Part shown: positions 11,181 to 23,698 of the stretch, in pieces
How positions within the stretch are numbered: the stretch's first letter is position 1
How the letters are laid out: each line of letters begins with the position of its first letter
Source of the DNA: Buddleja alternifolia
Taxonomy: Eukaryota > Streptophyta > Magnoliopsida > Lamiales > Scrophulariaceae
Length of the DNA: 64,000 nt
NCBI GenBank assembly: GCA_019426215.1
Contig: CM033394.1
Coordinates: 23,456,195-23,520,194 of the forward strand
Direction of reading: 5' to 3'
Made by a program: the position numbers and the translations under genes
The notes under the pieces: generated by a model
Database searches by the model: none
What the model was told of the DNA's origin: nothing
The model's input: only the letters and a program-made list of their open reading frames with translations

Positions 11181-12036
11181 TACTTCATTACATTTATCGA
11201 TGACCATTCTAGGTATGGCTATGTGTATTTGATGAAGTACAAGTCTGAATCATTGGAAAAGTTCATTGAATTCAAGACTTTAGTCGAAAACTAAACCGGG
11301 CATCATATTAAGGCACTTCGGTCTGACTGTGGTGGCGAGTATATGAGTGCCAAATTTGACCAGTTCTGAAGAAAACATGGCATACTGTTACAGCTAACTC
11401 CTCTAGCGACTCCACAATTAAATGGCATAGCATAACAAAGAAATCGAACACTGTTAGACATGGTTCGATCCATACTCAGCAACACAAATTTGTCCATTTT
11501 GTTGTGGGGCATGCACTGTTTACAGCTGCTCACATTCTGAACAAATGTCCCTCCAAATCTGTTCCCAATACACCGTATCAGATATGACGTGGAAAGAAGC
11601 CTAATCTAAAACACATAAAGATATGGGGTTGCCTGGCTTATGTAAAAAAGACTAAGGCAGAGAAATTGGAGGCTAGGTCCTTAAAAGGACGATTCGTTGG
11701 ATATCCTGAGGATTCTATGGAATACCTATTCTACCTTCATGATGATCAAAGGATCATTGTTGCCTTACAGGCAATCTTTCTCACAGAAGAGTTCATTTGG
11801 GAAGGTGGAGCTGGTAAAAGTATTGTTCTGGAAGAACAAAATGAATCTCCTTCGGAAGACACTATTCAAGAAACCCAACCCGAACCAGAAATGACACAAC
11901 CATCAAAGCGCAGGTCAGCTAGGGTATCTCAACCGCTTGAGAGATATGGTTATCTTCTACAAGGAGAGCATAATATGTATGCAGTAGCGGAAGGAAACCA
12001 TGGAGACGATCCCTCTAGCTATGACCAGGCAATGAT
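11181..12036 (+). pseudogene. copia integrase core and linker (element B), interrupted by G
   Basis: Integrase blocks are readable as FITFIDDHSRYGYVYLMKYKS, ALRSDCGGEYM (second catalytic Asp kept) and LLQLTPLATPQLNGIA. They carry in-frame stops at 11292-11294, about 11367 and about 11434. The last replaces the codon of the third catalytic acid (A and M have AERRNRTL). From 11666 to 12036 the linker is open (LKGRFVGYPEDS..RRSARVSQPLERYGY) until the ATGAT duplication of G. The frame resumes at 23699 after G. Confidence 0.87.
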
Positions 12037-14938
12037 TGTGATACCCGAGTTTTCTTTTTAGTCGACTAGTTACTATCTAAAGCATTAGGACATGATCTAG
12101 GATCTTACACATATGTTCAAGAGGGATATTATATTATACATCTTATGTTGATTAAAGGAATAGAACCAAAATTTAACTAGACATTAGGAGAGAAGTTGAA
12201 TTAGTAAATTGCCCAAATACACCAATAATTAGTAAATTCCACTTTCATTTCACTTTAAAAAAAAATAAATAATAATAATAATAAATAAATAATAATAATA
12301 AAATATAATAAAAAAAAATTAATAAATAAAGGGGTGGAAAGTGGGCTTGACCGACCACCACCATCACACCATACATGTATATATATATATATTATGCCTT
12401 AGTTTCATTATTTTAGTTTACAAACAAATATCTCTTCACTCTTCTTCTCCATTTTCATCATCTTCAACCCTCTTCATCCTTGCATTCAAGTTATATATAG
12501 ATAGATACAAATTAGTACATTAGCTTCAACCTCAACCATCTTCACACTTGTGGGTAGCATTAAAGGTAACTTGTAATTCCTTGATCTTACATTAGTAGGT
12601 AATGGTAGAGGCTAAATTTGCTTTGAAAATGTTATTGCATGTGTATTAGAAGAGTAGATCTATGAGTTTTAAGCTTAAATTTACAATTTATAGTAACTAA
12701 CCTAAAGGCTTAAATGAAGAAATCACACATGCATGACAATTGTAAGTTGGGTCTTTAAATCTGCCACTGATTTCGAAGAATTATATCGAAATGAGGAAAT
12801 GTTATTTGAGTTCACAACTTTTACTGTGTATGTTACTGCATGTCGAAAATATGTCTGGAATTTTGTGAGATTGTTGGAGTTGTAATGTGAATTATGGAAA
12901 TTGTTAAGTATAGACTGCCAGAAGCCTTACGGGATTTCAAAATGTTTGTTTGAGACATCATTTGGGGTTCTTACAAACTTCATTTTGATTTCACAATTTT
13001 ACTGGGGATAATAATATGTATTGGGGTTGTTGTGTATAAAATTGGGGCTTATTTGATTAAATTAGGATTTTATATGAATTTTAAAGTAATCCTGCCCCAG
13101 TAAAACAATTGAACCCAATTTTACTTCGGTTTTGAGTAAAATAGCCACATTTTAAGTGACCATTTACCTTTGAAAAATTTATCTAAGGTCTTTTAACAAA
13201 TTTAGAACATTTATGAAAAAACTTTACCCACAATTATTGAGTTTGTGATTTTTAACAATTCATACACTAAAACTGCACAAATCTGTTTTTATGCCTCTTA
13301 TCGACCTTTTGGGGAAGATTGAAATTAAGCCTAGTTTTCATTAAGGTAACTTGTTGTGAATGTTGGTATAGTTATTAGGACCTCATAGACTACCCCGGGT
13401 AGACTTTAGACGAGTTAGAAAATGAGCTTCTGATATAATTTCGCTTAGCAGGTGTTGTCGGTGAGACGAACGAGGACAACGCCGTATAAGCTTGGACGTA
13501 GCGTGAGTGCCTCTCAAAATTATAGTTATATGTCTTTTAAAACTGGAAGGAGCACGTCGTATATATATATCTATATACTTTCATCATGCTTTCAATACTT
13601 CCCATGAAAATGAATTTCAACACTTTCAAATCAAATCATGGACTCAATTTGCATTAACCATTTCTTGGCACGTTTCAAAGACATATCTTGCGAGAATAAT
13701 TTTCCAGGCAGGTTTTGTGAAAATGATTTCAAGAAAACATTCTTTTAATGAAATTCTAAAATATATATATATATTCGCTCGATTCAATATTCCTTCATGA
13801 GCAAAAATGCTTCATTCAATCATTCGTGACATACATGATTGCATACTTGTTTCAAATGCATATTTTGCAAGCATGATTTCAAAATAAACATCGGTTTTTA
13901 TGGATTCGTGGAAGTACTCCATCATTTGGTTCTTGTATCATGATCATTTGTCGTGATGGTGTTCTTGTGACATGTTTCATCTTGCGTGGTTGTGTTGGGC
14001 CCAAGGTCGGGCGATGGATAGGGCAGGGTTCGGCCGGTCAAGCATGGGCTTGCGGTCTTAAACAGTTCCCGCTATCCACGTCCAGATCCATGCACCTAGG
14101 ACGGAGTGCTCTGAGGGTGCATGGGTCATTTATCGTGTGGCATATTCCGGATATGACCAAATCGGGCATCGCGAGCCTGCGTGGGGAGGTATAAGGTGAT
14201 GGCTGTTAAGCCGCGTGTTCAGGGGTGATAAGGAAGAAGCAGAGGGACCCAAAGTGCTATGGGTAAATCATCGGACGCGATGGTATTGCTAACATGGCCC
14301 CCTACTGCTTAAGCGTGACGTGTACGTGTTACTTAAACATGTTTTGTACATGATACTTGCATTGAGTCTTGGACGTGGTACTTACATTGACTGCACACTT
14401 TTAAAATGCATGTTTTCAAACTTAAATATCATGCCACCAATCATCCCAGCTTTATCATGAACGAAATTGTTTTAAGCATGTTTCCATGACATTTGACACC
14501 CCTCACTGTGCATATACTAAGACCTTGTCTCATACTAGCTATTGCTTACTTGTTACCATGATCATAAATTGCTTATCTTATTTAGGATTTCAATGATCCT
14601 TCGAAAATCAATAAAAACCATTTTAAGCAACTTACACACGAGCACTGGCACTCACTAAGCCTTTGCTTACGTATTTTCTTTTCCTTCCAGTCATGGGCAA
14701 GAGCGGGTGGAAATAGCTTGACATACCTTTCGGGGAACTTTTGTAATAGTTATTTTGACATCCATCGTTAGCAATTTTCTTGACATGTTAGACATGATCT
14801 ATGATGTTTATATGTAGTATGGGTTTGTATTAGGCTAAACGATGATGATATTTTGTGTATTTGATTCCGCTGCTAGCCTTTATCCTTGAGAACGTATCGT
14901 TAAGTTATTATCGTGCCACCTTAAGGTCGGGCGTTACA
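12037..14938 (+). repeat. 5' LTR of chromovirus G
   Basis: Begins TGTGATACCCGAG and ends GGGCGTTACA. The main features are an AAT/AATA microsatellite at about 12260-12330, a (TA)n tract at 12380, and a perfect ACCTTAAGGT palindrome 10 bp before the end. It pairs with 20784-23693. Open stretches of 84-97 codons inside it occur identically in both LTRs but look non-coding. A TATA-like gttatatatag lies near 12490; a true start site cannot be placed. Confidence 0.95.
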
Positions 14939-14941
14939 GAG

Positions 14942-14953
14942 TGGTATCAGAGC
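14942..14953 (+). other. primer binding site of G (initiator Met tRNA)
   Basis: TGGTATCAGAGC starts three bases after the LTR end. It is complementary to the 3' end of plant initiator methionine tRNA, the common primer of plant retrotransposons. It marks the start of minus-strand DNA synthesis. Confidence 0.93.
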
Positions 14954-15148
14954 TTGGTTGTTAAAGATAACACTAAGCGTAAACCAGGATAGGATCCTCG
15001 GTTTGGGATGGAACCCATCCGCAACGTGCTCGGTGACCTTTGAGCCACAAGAAAGGAATAATCAATTTTTGAAAGTTCTGTGTGTGATTTGATTACTAGC
15101 ATGACCCGTTGCTCATATTAAGTTTCCTTGTTCTTAAAACTTTTAGGT

Positions 15149-15865
15149 ATGGCTCGTTTACCTTCATCCTCTAGTGGGTATCGCTATGTTGGTCGGCATA
15201 GGTCAGGTAGTGAGAGACGATCGGGGAGATATTTTACACAGATGATTTGTGCATTGAGGTCAGCCTCTCGACTTCGGGTCCAATTAATGAGTGCGAGGAC
15301 TCAAGTGGCTAGCCTAAAGAGAGAGTTAACAAGGGCTCGAGATGAGGTAAAGACACATGAAGGACGGATAGACATATTGCAAGGGGAGACCATACCGACA
15401 TATGAGGAGGAAGTTAGTGAATTACAGGATGTCAATGATTCATTGTTCCAACAAGTACAACAACAACAAGAGCATATTCAACTCCAAGGGGAAAACATAA
15501 TTGAATTGCAAGGACATGTTGAGGAGCTACAATTTCAGCTACATGAAATTCAGCAATTAAGAGAGAATGAACACCAAACTTATATGGAAGAGAGAGAGGC
15601 GAATGCCCACCGACTTGCAAATATTAGAGAACGCCTCCTTGATGTTGCAGAACTTGTCCCAGGCATAGGTGTAGATCGAGGCAACCACGCAGGCGCACCG
15701 GTGCCAGTGGAGCAGGTGCAACAAGAGGAAGGTGAAGAAGACCCTGAGGAGGAATTTCAAGTTGGTGAGATGGAGTTAGTCGATGAGGACGGGCTGGTAG
15801 GTGGGAATGATGTAGTGGATGGTGCCGAGGAGGAGAGTGATGTATCTACCATAGATGATATGTAG
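15149..15865 (+). CDS. coiled-coil ORF upstream of gag in chromovirus G
   Basis: 238 codons from ATG 15149 to TAG 15865; the frame stays open a little upstream without an ATG. The N-terminus is basic and Ser/Arg-rich (about residues 1-30). Residues about 35-165 form an unbroken heptad-rich, Gln/Glu-rich coiled coil with words such as LKRELTRARDEV and ELQDVNDSLFQQVQQQQEH. The C-terminal 50 residues are strongly acidic (EEGEEDPEEEF). It has no cysteine knuckle and no protease or RT motif. It lies on the sense strand 295 bp before the gag ATG and 195 bp after the primer site. I do not recognise the family. It might be a structural or RNA-binding accessory protein, or an exon of a spliced product: a 'tcttag' acceptor-like site sits just before the gag ATG. 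Expression is unproven. Confidence 0.7.
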   Translation: MARLPSSSSGYRYVGRHRSGSERRSGRYFTQMICALRSASRLRVQLMSARTQVASLKRELTRARDEVKTHEGRIDILQGETIPTYEEEVSELQDVNDSLFQQVQQQQEHIQLQGENIIELQGHVEELQFQLHEIQQLRENEHQTYMEEREANAHRLANIRERLLDVAELVPGIGVDRGNHAGAPVPVEQVQQEEGEEDPEEEFQVGEMELVDEDGLVGGNDVVDGAEEESDVSTIDDM

Positions 15866-16160
15866 GATCCCTAGGGATGGTTAGCGTGACCTTTTGATCA
15901 TTAACGTGGTAGTTAGGCTTATTAGGGCTAACTTTGTTCTTAGTGTGACCTTTTGAGGAAATGGATGTGTATATGGTCGATGACTTTTGAAAACAATGTT
16001 ATGCCTAACAACTTCTTTTGGAAATGATATCTAGTTAATTAAGAAGTATATAAAGTTATTTATTTGTTATATGCCGAACCCTATCGAATCTTAGCTTCCT
16101 AGTTTTCTTTATATATGCCCTCGAATAATTTTTTTTTGCTATATATGTACTAGTCTTAGA

Positions 16161-19100
16161 ATGGCAGAGAGACGTGGCCGTGGACGACCTCGAAGAGTTA
16201 TTCAGGATCATCATAGGGACGCGAACCGAGGGGAGCAACATGACTTCCGTCAAGAGGTACCATTGCCGCACGAAGTTCCTCGTGCAGGCCCACAAGCTGG
16301 GGAGGATAACATGACTGCACAAGCTTTGCAACAGATACTATTATTTATGCAACAACAGGCTGCACAAGCTCAACCTCAAGGCCCTCAAGCGCCAGTGCAA
16401 GAGACTCATGATAGGGCACTGGAACGCTTCTTAAGATTCAACCCCCCTGAGTTTATGGGCGAACCTGATGATATTAAAGCGGAAGACTGGCTCGAGAAGA
16501 TGGAAAGCATATTTGCTGCACTAGACTACACTGAAGATCAACAAATTACGTTTGCGGTGTTTCGCTTGGTAGCTGCAGCCAGAAACTGGTGGAGGACTGT
16601 CCAAGAAAAATGGACCAGAAATGACACCCCAAGAACTTGGGTCAACTTCACACAGGAATTTAAGGACCAATACATACCACAAGTGGTTCGAGAGGCCAGA
16701 AGGGATGAGTTTTATCATCTGAAACAAGGAAGCCTGACTGTAGCCCAATATGAGTCTGAATTTCACCGGTTATCTAAGTATGCTCCAAATCTAGTGAGCA
16801 CAGAAGAGGACAAATTGTACAAGTTTGTGAGGGGACTCAGAAATGATCTTCAAGATCGATTGTTGTCAATCGATCTAGACTCGTACATGGCAGCGGTAAA
16901 GGCAGCTGCTAGAATTGAAAAAGGGACTGAACGTCTTGGTCTCCACACTGGGCAGAGTAGTAAGTTTAGAGCGCCACCATCGAACGTAATGCATGGGCGA
17001 GAAAAGAAGTTTCAAAAAATTAATCACAGGAATGGTGGAGGAAATGGAAAAGCAAAGCCGGTAGAATCACACCGAAAACTCTGCACTTACTGTAACAAGG
17101 GACCCCATGATCCATCTCAATGCTGGCATAAATTGGGAAGGTGTCTCAGATGTGGGAGTGACCAACATAAGGCAAACCAATGTCCTTCTATAGCCCCACA
17201 TGGGAATAATCGGGGCCCATTTCAAGGAGGAAATCAGACAGGAAACCAAGTTGGACCTGGGAGAAATGTAGGAAGACCTAAGGTTCACGCTCGAGCATTC
17301 GCTCTAGCAGGACAAGAGGTACCAGAAGATACAAATGTAGTGGAAGGTACGCTTCTTGTCTGTGGTTGTCAAGCTAAAGTCTTATTTGATCCTGGATCAT
17401 CACATTCATTTGTTAACACTCATCACGCACCAAAATTGCATCAAAATTTTGAATTATTACCCTATTATGTAGAAGTCACAACACCCATGGGTAGTAGCGT
17501 TGTGACTGATTCGGTCGTCAAAGCTTGTGATGTCATCATTAGTGGGAGATCGTTTCTAGCAGATCTTATAATATTACCTATACAAGAGTATGATATTATT
17601 CTAGGAATGGATTGGTTGTCTTACCACCATGCACAGATGGATTGCCATACCAAGGTTGTTAGGCTTCGTGACTCTGGTAATCCAGATATAGAATTCACGG
17701 GAAGTGCAAGGACTACTATAGCACCAGTCATCTCGGCTTTCAGGGCACGAAAAGCCCTTTGGAAGGGAAGCCAGGCTTACTTAGCGTTCATGATTAACAA
17801 GCCAAATGATAAAGGGAATGTTAAAGAAGTACCTGTAGTGTCTGAATTCCTTGATGTATTTCCGGAAGCATTAACTTCCTTACCACCAGATAGGGAAATC
17901 GAGTTCTCTATTGAACTTTTACCCGGAACGGCCCCAATAGCTAAGAACCCATACCGGATGGCACCGATTGAACTTAAGGAGTTGAAAGATCAACTCCAAA
18001 AGTTGTTGGAGATTGGATTCATTAGACCTAGTACTTCGCCATGGGGAGCACCTGTGTTATTTGTGAAGAAGAAGGACGGATCATTAAGGTTATGTATCGA
18101 TTATCGTGGGTTGAATAATGTAACAATAAAGAACAAGTACCCTCTTCCACGAATCGACGAGTTATTTGATCAACTTCAAGGAGCTAGAATATATTCGAAG
18201 CTCGATTTGCAGCAAGGATATTACCAACTAAAAATTCGTCTGGAGGATGTACCTAAGACTGCTTTTCAAACAAGATATGGACACTACGAGTTTGTAGTAA
18301 TGCCATTTGGATTGACTAACGCCCCAGCAGCTTTCATGGATCTTATGCATAGGATATTCCACCCTTTTCTGGATCAATTTGTGGTGATATTTATAGATGA
18401 CATCCTTGTCTATTCTAAGAGCGAAGATGATCATAAACGACACCTAAAGATGGTGTTGCAAACCTTGAGAGATAACAAGCTCTACGCAAAATTCAGCAAG
18501 TGTGAATTTTGGTTAGCTAAGGTTGCCTTCTTAGGTCATGTGATTTCAGGTAATGGAATTTGTGTCGACCCCTCGAAAATTGAATCGATTGTTGAATGGA
18601 AAAGGCCTGAGAATGCCACGGAAATAAGGAGTTTCTTAGGCTTGGCAGGGTACTATCGTAGATTTGTCAAGGATTTTTCGAAAATAGCTGGACCATTGAC
18701 TCGATTGACTCAGAAGAAAACTAAGTTTGAATGGAATGAGAAATGTGAGTCTAGCTTCCAAGAATTAAAAAGAAGGCTCACAACAGCACCAGTATTAGTT
18801 CTCCCTGATGGAATTGATAACTTTGTGGTTTATAGTGATGCCTCGAAGGACGGACTTGGATGTGTGCTGATGCAAAATGGTAATGTGATTGCTTACGCAT
18901 CACGGAAACTCAAACCCTACGAGCAAAACTACCCAACCCATGACCTAGAGTTAGCTGCCATTATCTTTGCGTTAAAGAAATGGAGACACTACCTATACGG
19001 AGCATCCTTCATAATTTATACTGACCACAAAAGCCTTAAGTATCTCTTCTCTCAAAAGGAGTTGAATTTGAGGCAACGAAGGTGGATGGAACTCCTTGAG

Positions 19101-20234
19101 GACTATAATTGTTCAATTCAATACCACCCTGGCAAAGCTAATGTGGTAGCAGATGCGTTAAGTCGTAAAGCGACCGTTGCAAGATTAATGGTTAAGGAAT
19201 GGAGGATGTTAGAGGATATGAGCTTTTGGAATCCAAGGGAAGCTGGGTTACATATTAGGTGTTCTAATATCAGAGTAGAACCCGATATTCTTGGAAGGAT
19301 CAAAATTTCACAAGAGAAAGATCTTAAGTTCAAGAGTTTAAGAGAGAAGATCCTTCATGGAGATAGACCTGAATTTAATATCGGAAAGGACGGTCTGATA
19401 CGGTTTAAGAACCGAGTATGCGTACCAGATGATGCTAATGTGAAGAAGTTGGTTTTGGACGAAGCGCATCGCTCCAAATATACCATACATCCTGGAGGAA
19501 ATAAAATGTACAAGGATTTGAAACAGCATTATTGGTGGGTTAATATGAAGAACCAAGTCGCAGAATATGTCGCAAGATGCTTGACCTGCCAACAAGTGAA
19601 AGCAGAACACCAACGACCTTCTGGACTTTTACAACCCTTGGAAATACCTGAATGGAAGTGGGAGCACATAACGATGGATTTTGTAACTGACTTGCCACGA
19701 ACCCCGAGTAATCATGATTCTGTTTGGATAATTGTAGACAGACTTACAAAATCAGCTCATTTCTTACCAATGCGAAAGGTGGATCCTCTCAATAAGTTAG
19801 CCCGTTTATACATCAAAGAGATTGTGAGACTCCACGGTGTTCCAGTCAACATTGTCTCAGATAGAGACCCAAGATTCGTCTCGCGATTTTGGAAAAGCCT
19901 GCATGTAGAATTGGGAACTAAGCTTAGTTTTAGTACATCAGCTCACCCTCAGTCGGATGGACAATCTGAGCGCGTCATTCAAATACTAGAAGACATGTTG
20001 CGAGCGTGTGTTTTGGATTTTAAAGGAAATTGGGATCAATACCTAGCTTTAGCAGAATTTGCTTATAACAATAGCTATCAGGCCACAATTGGAATGGCAC
20101 CATATGAAGACTTATATGGGAGAAAGTGGAGGTCCCCAATTCATTGGGAAGTTGGAGATACATGGATTCCTAAGAGGAAAAAAGGGACAAATAACGTTTC
20201 CACAATTGGAATTGGTACAAGAAGCTATAGATAA
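16161..20234 (+). CDS. Gag-Pol polyprotein of chromovirus G (Gag, PR, RT, RNase H, IN core)
   Basis: 1357 codons without a stop. Gag: basic start ([11 protein letters not shown]), then the retrotransposon-gag block around residues 90-240 ([24 protein letters not shown]). A zinc knuckle [14 protein letters not shown] lies near 327-340. The protease active site reads [11 protein letters not shown] near 410, a DPG form of the D-S/T-G triad. [34 protein letters not shown] and the catalytic FIDDILVYS near 744. RNase [13 protein letters not shown] near 891 and TDHKSLKYL. Integrase: HHCC zinc region about 1102-1150, then DDE residues in [17 protein letters not shown] and SDGQSERVI (about 1172-1270). 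The frame is lost at an A6 run (20178-20183), so the native C-terminus is replaced by about 18 foreign residues. All enzymatic motifs upstream look intact. Confidence 0.95.
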   Translation: MAERRGRGRPRRVIQDHHRDANRGEQHDFRQEVPLPHEVPRAGPQAGEDNMTAQALQQILLFMQQQAAQAQPQGPQAPVQETHDRALERFLRFNPPEFMGEPDDIKAEDWLEKMESIFAALDYTEDQQITFAVFRLVAAARNWWRTVQEKWTRNDTPRTWVNFTQEFKDQYIPQVVREARRDEFYHLKQGSLTVAQYESEFHRLSKYAPNLVSTEEDKLYKFVRGLRNDLQDRLLSIDLDSYMAAVKAAARIEKGTERLGLHTGQSSKFRAPPSNVMHGREKKFQKINHRNGGGNGKAKPVESHRKLCTYCNKGPHDPSQCWHKLGRCLRCGSDQHKANQCPSIAPHGNNRGPFQGGNQTGNQVGPGRNVGRPKVHARAFALAGQEVPEDTNVVEGTLLVCGCQAKVLFDPGSSHSFVNTHHAPKLHQNFELLPYYVEVTTPMGSSVVTDSVVKACDVIISGRSFLADLIILPIQEYDIILGMDWLSYHHAQMDCHTKVVRLRDSGNPDIEFTGSARTTIAPVISAFRARKALWKGSQAYLAFMINKPNDKGNVKEVPVVSEFLDVFPEALTSLPPDREIEFSIELLPGTAPIAKNPYRMAPIELKELKDQLQKLLEIGFIRPSTSPWGAPVLFVKKKDGSLRLCIDYRGLNNVTIKNKYPLPRIDELFDQLQGARIYSKLDLQQGYYQLKIRLEDVPKTAFQTRYGHYEFVVMPFGLTNAPAAFMDLMHRIFHPFLDQFVVIFIDDILVYSKSEDDHKRHLKMVLQTLRDNKLYAKFSKCEFWLAKVAFLGHVISGNGICVDPSKIESIVEWKRPENATEIRSFLGLAGYYRRFVKDFSKIAGPLTRLTQKKTKFEWNEKCESSFQELKRRLTTAPVLVLPDGIDNFVVYSDASKDGLGCVLMQNGNVIAYASRKLKPYEQNYPTHDLELAAIIFALKKWRHYLYGASFIIYTDHKSLKYLFSQKELNLRQRRWMELLEDYNCSIQYHPGKANVVADALSRKATVARLMVKEWRMLEDMSFWNPREAGLHIRCSNIRVEPDILGRIKISQEKDLKFKSLREKILHGDRPEFNIGKDGLIRFKNRVCVPDDANVKKLVLDEAHRSKYTIHPGGNKMYKDLKQHYWWVNMKNQVAEYVARCLTCQQVKAEHQRPSGLLQPLEIPEWKWEHITMDFVTDLPRTPSNHDSVWIIVDRLTKSAHFLPMRKVDPLNKLARLYIKEIVRLHGVPVNIVSDRDPRFVSRFWKSLHVELGTKLSFSTSAHPQSDGQSERVIQILEDMLRACVLDFKGNWDQYLALAEFAYNNSYQATIGMAPYEDLYGRKWRSPIHWEVGDTWIPKRKKGTNNVSTIGIGTRSYR

Positions 20235-20772
20235 AATCCAAATTGTCCAGGAACGAATGAAAACTGCACAGAGTCGTCAGAAGAGTTACGCCGATCAAAG
20301 AAGAAAAGACTTAGAATTTTTCGTCGGAGATGAGGTTTTCTTGCGGCTATCTCCTCGGAAAGGCATCATTCAACATAAGAAAGGTGGAAAGTTAAGTCCT
20401 AGATTTGTTGGACCTTTCAAGATCTTGGAAAGAGTTGGAAAAGTAGCATATCGACTGGCACTCTCGCCAGCACTCTCTGGTTTGCACGATGTCTTCCACG
20501 TAAGCAGGTTAAAGAAATACCGACCTGATCCTGAACATGTACTCAAGGTGGATGCAATACCAATTCAGAACAATTTGACTTATGAAGAAAAACCGATAAA
20601 GATTGTGGACAAGAAAGTGCGTGAGCTGCGGACTAAAAGCATCCCAATGGTAAAGGTGTTATGGGAAAATCACGACAATCTAGAAGAGGCAACTTGGGAA
20701 ACCGAGGATTACATGCGAAGACACTACCCGGAATTGTTCTCAGGTGAGAATTTGGGGACCAAATTCTTTTAA
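20175..20772 (+). pseudogene. integrase C-terminus and chromodomain of G, in a shifted frame
   Basis: The +1 frame after the A6 run at 20178-20183 is open to TAA 20770-20772. It encodes the usual continuation: [31 protein letters not shown], the GPF/Y-type block KLSPRFVGPFKILERVG, LSGLHDVFHVSRLKKY and a chromodomain-like end (IVDKKVRELRTKSIPMVKVLW..EEATWE). In this family the chromodomain steers integration toward heterochromatin. The upstream part of this frame from 20059 is only a shadow. The single-base indel in a homopolymer could be real or an assembly error; if it is an error, G is a fully open element. Confidence 0.9.
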
Positions 20773-20783
20773 GGAGGGGAGAA
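20773..20783 (+). other. polypurine tract of G
   Basis: GGAGGGGAGAA runs directly from the pol stop codon to the TG of the 3' LTR, the expected plus-strand primer. Confidence 0.9.
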
Positions 20784-23693
20784 TGTGATACCCGAGTTTT
20801 CTTTTTAGTCGACTAGTTACTATCTAAAGCATTAGGACATGATCTAGGATCTTACACATATGTTCAAGAGGGATATTATATTATACATCTTATGTAGATT
20901 AAAGGAATAGAACCAAAATTTAACTAGACACTAGGAGAGAAGTTGAATTAGTAAATTGCCCAAATACACCAATAATTAGTAAATTCCACTTTCATTTCAC
21001 TTTAAAAAAAAAAATAATAATAATAATAATAATAAATAAATAATAATAATAAAATATAATAAAAAAAAAATTAATAAATAAAGGGGTGGAAAGTGGGCTT
21101 GACCGACCACCACCATCACACCATACATGTATATATATATATATATTATGCCTTAGTTTCATTATTTTAGTTTACAAACAAATATCTCTTCACTCTTCTT
21201 CTCCATTTTCATCATCTTCAACCCTCTTCATCCTTCCATTCAAGTTATATATAGATAGATACAAATTAGTACATTAGCTTCAACCTCAACCATCTTCACA
21301 CTTGTGGGTAGCATTAAAGGTAACTTGTAATTCCTTGATCTTACATTAGTAGGTAATGGTAGAGGCTAAATTTGCTTTGAAAATGTTATTGCATGTGTAT
21401 TAGAAGAGTAGATCTATGAGTTTTAAGCTTAAATTTACAATTTATAGTAACTAACCTAAAGGCTTAAATGAAGAAATCACACATGCATGACAATTGTAAG
21501 TTGGGTCTTTAAATCTGCCACTGATTTCGAAGAATTATATCGAAATGAGGAAATGTTATTTGAGTTCAAAACTTTTACTGTGTATGTTACTGCATGTCGA
21601 AAATATGTCTGGAATTTTGTGAGATTGTTGGAGTTGTAATGTGAATTATGGAAATTGTTAAGTATAGACTGCCAGAAGCCTTACGGGATTTCAAAATGTT
21701 TGTTTGAGACATCATTTGGGGTTCTTACAAACTTCATTTTGATTTCACAATTTTACTGGGGATAATAATATGTATTGGGGTTGTTGTGTATAAAATTGGG
21801 GCTTATTTGATTAAATTAGGATTTTATATGAATTTTAAAGTAATCCTGCCCCAGTAAAACAATTGAACCCAATTTTACTTCGGTTTTGAGTAAAATAGCC
21901 ACATTTTAAGTGACCATTTACCTTTGAAAAATTTATCTAAGGTCTTTTAACAAATTTAGAACATTTATGAAAAAACTTTACCCACAATTATTGAGTTTGT
22001 GATTTTTAACAATTCATACACTAAAACTGCACAAATCTGTTTTTATGCCTCTTATCGACCTTTTGGGGAAGATTGAAATTAAGCCTAGTTTTCATTAAGG
22101 TAACTTGTTGTGAATGTTGGTATAGTTATTAGGACCTCATAGACTACCCCGGGTAGACTTTAGACGAGTTAGAAAATGAGCTTCTGATATAATTTCGCTT
22201 AGCAGGTGTTGTCGGTGAGACGAACGAGGACAACGCCGTATAAGCTTGGACGTAGCGTGAGTGCCTCTCAAAATTATAGTTATATGTCTTTTAAAACTGG
22301 AAGGAGCACGTCGTATATATATATCTATATACTTTCATCATGCTTTCAATACTTCCCATGAAAATGAATTTCAACACTTTCAAATCAAATCATGGACTCA
22401 ATTTGCATTAACCATTTCTTGGCACGTTTCAAAGACATATCTTGCGAGAATAATTTTCCAGGCAGGTTTTGTGAAAATGATTTCAAGAAAACATTCTTTT
22501 AATGAAATTCTAAAATATATATATATATTCGCTCGATTCAATATTCCTTCATGAGCAAAAATGCTTCATTCAATCATTCGTGACATACATGATTGCATAC
22601 TTGTTTCAAATGCATATTTTGCAAGCATGATTTCAAAATAAACATCGGTTTTTATGGATTCGTGGAAGTACTCCATCATTTGGTTCTTGTATCATGATCA
22701 TTTGTCGTGATGGTGTTCTTGTGACATGTTTCATCTTGCGTGGTTGTGTTGGGCCCAAGGTCGGGCGATGGATAGGGCAGGGTTCGGCCGGTCAAGCATG
22801 GGCTTGCGGTCTTAAACAGTTCCCGCTATCCACGTCCAGATCCATGCACCTAGGACGGAGTGCTCTGAGGGTGCATGGGTCATTTATCGTGTGGCATATT
22901 CCGGATATGACCAAATCGGGCATCGCGAGCCTGCGTGGGGAGGTATAAGGTGATGGCTGTTAAGCCGCGTGTTCAGGGGTGATAAGGAAGAAGCAGAGGG
23001 ACCCAAAGTGCTATGGGTAAATCATCGGACGCGATGGTATTGCTAACATGGCCCCCTACTGCTTAAGCGTGACGTGTACGTGTTACTTAAACATGTTTTG
23101 AACATGATACTTGCATTGAGTCTTGGACGTGGTACTTACATTGACTGCACACTTTTAAAATGCATGTTTTCAAACTTAAATATCATGCCACCAATCATCC
23201 CAGCTTTATCATGAACGAAATTGTTTTAAGCATGTTTCCATGACATTTGACACCCCTCACTGTGCATATACTAAGACCTTGTCTCATACTAGCTATTGCT
23301 TACGTGTTACCATGATCATAAATTGCTTATCTTATTTAGGATTTCAATGATCCTTCGAAAATCAATAAAAACCATTTTAAGCAACTTACATACGAGCACT
23401 GGCACTCACTAAGCCTTTGCTTACGTATGTTCTTTTCCTTCCAGTCATGGGCAAGAGCGGGTGGAAATAGCTTGACATACCTTTCGGGGAACTTTTGTAA
23501 TAGTTATTTTGACAATCCATCGTTAGCAATTTTCTTGACATGTTAGACATGATCTATGATGTTTATATGTAGTATGGGTTTGTATTAGGCTAAACGATGA
23601 TGATATTTTGTGTATTTGATTCCGCTGCTAGCCTTTATCCTTGAGAACGTATCGTTAAGTTATTATCGTGCCACCTTAAGGTCGGGCGTTACA
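20784..23693 (+). repeat. 3' LTR of chromovirus G
   Basis: Nearly identical to 12037-14938. The differences I noticed are about eight single-base substitutions plus length changes in the AAT and TA microsatellites and one inserted A near 23514. It ends GGGCGTTACA at 23693 and is followed by the ATGAT duplication. Confidence 0.95.
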
Positions 23694-23698
23694 ATGAT

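Larger units (their letters stand above)
12037..23693 (+). mobile_element. Ty3/gypsy chromovirus G (Tekay/Del type), young insertion
   Basis: 11,657 bp, TG at 12037 and CA at 23693, with duplication ATGAT at 12032-12036 and 23694-23698. LTRs are 2902 and 2910 bp. The internal part has a PBS (14942-14953), an extra coiled-coil ORF, one long gag-pol ORF, a chromodomain end after a frameshift, and a PPT (20773-20783). Very long LTRs and a Gag-PR-RT-RH-IN-chromodomain order fit the Tekay/Del lineage (family knowledge; assignment by motif style, not by tree). About eight LTR substitutions in 2.9 kb indicate recent insertion. It lies in the pol linker of B. Confidence 0.93.

Noticed and set aside
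13507..13800. 97-codon open frame, also at 22261-22554
   Set aside because: LTR sequence of G, AT-rich, no protein features.
13940..14194. 84-codon open frame repeated identically at 22694-22948
   Set aside because: It lies in both LTRs of G, is identical only because the LTRs are young, and shows no domain.
14942..14953. tRNA-like sequences (also 50482, 59910)
   Set aside because: Only 12-18 bases complementary to tRNA 3' ends; they are primer sites, not tRNA genes.
23610..23693. N-terminal part of the frame 23610-23999
   Set aside because: It is the end of G's LTR; element B coding begins only after the ATGAT duplication at 23694.
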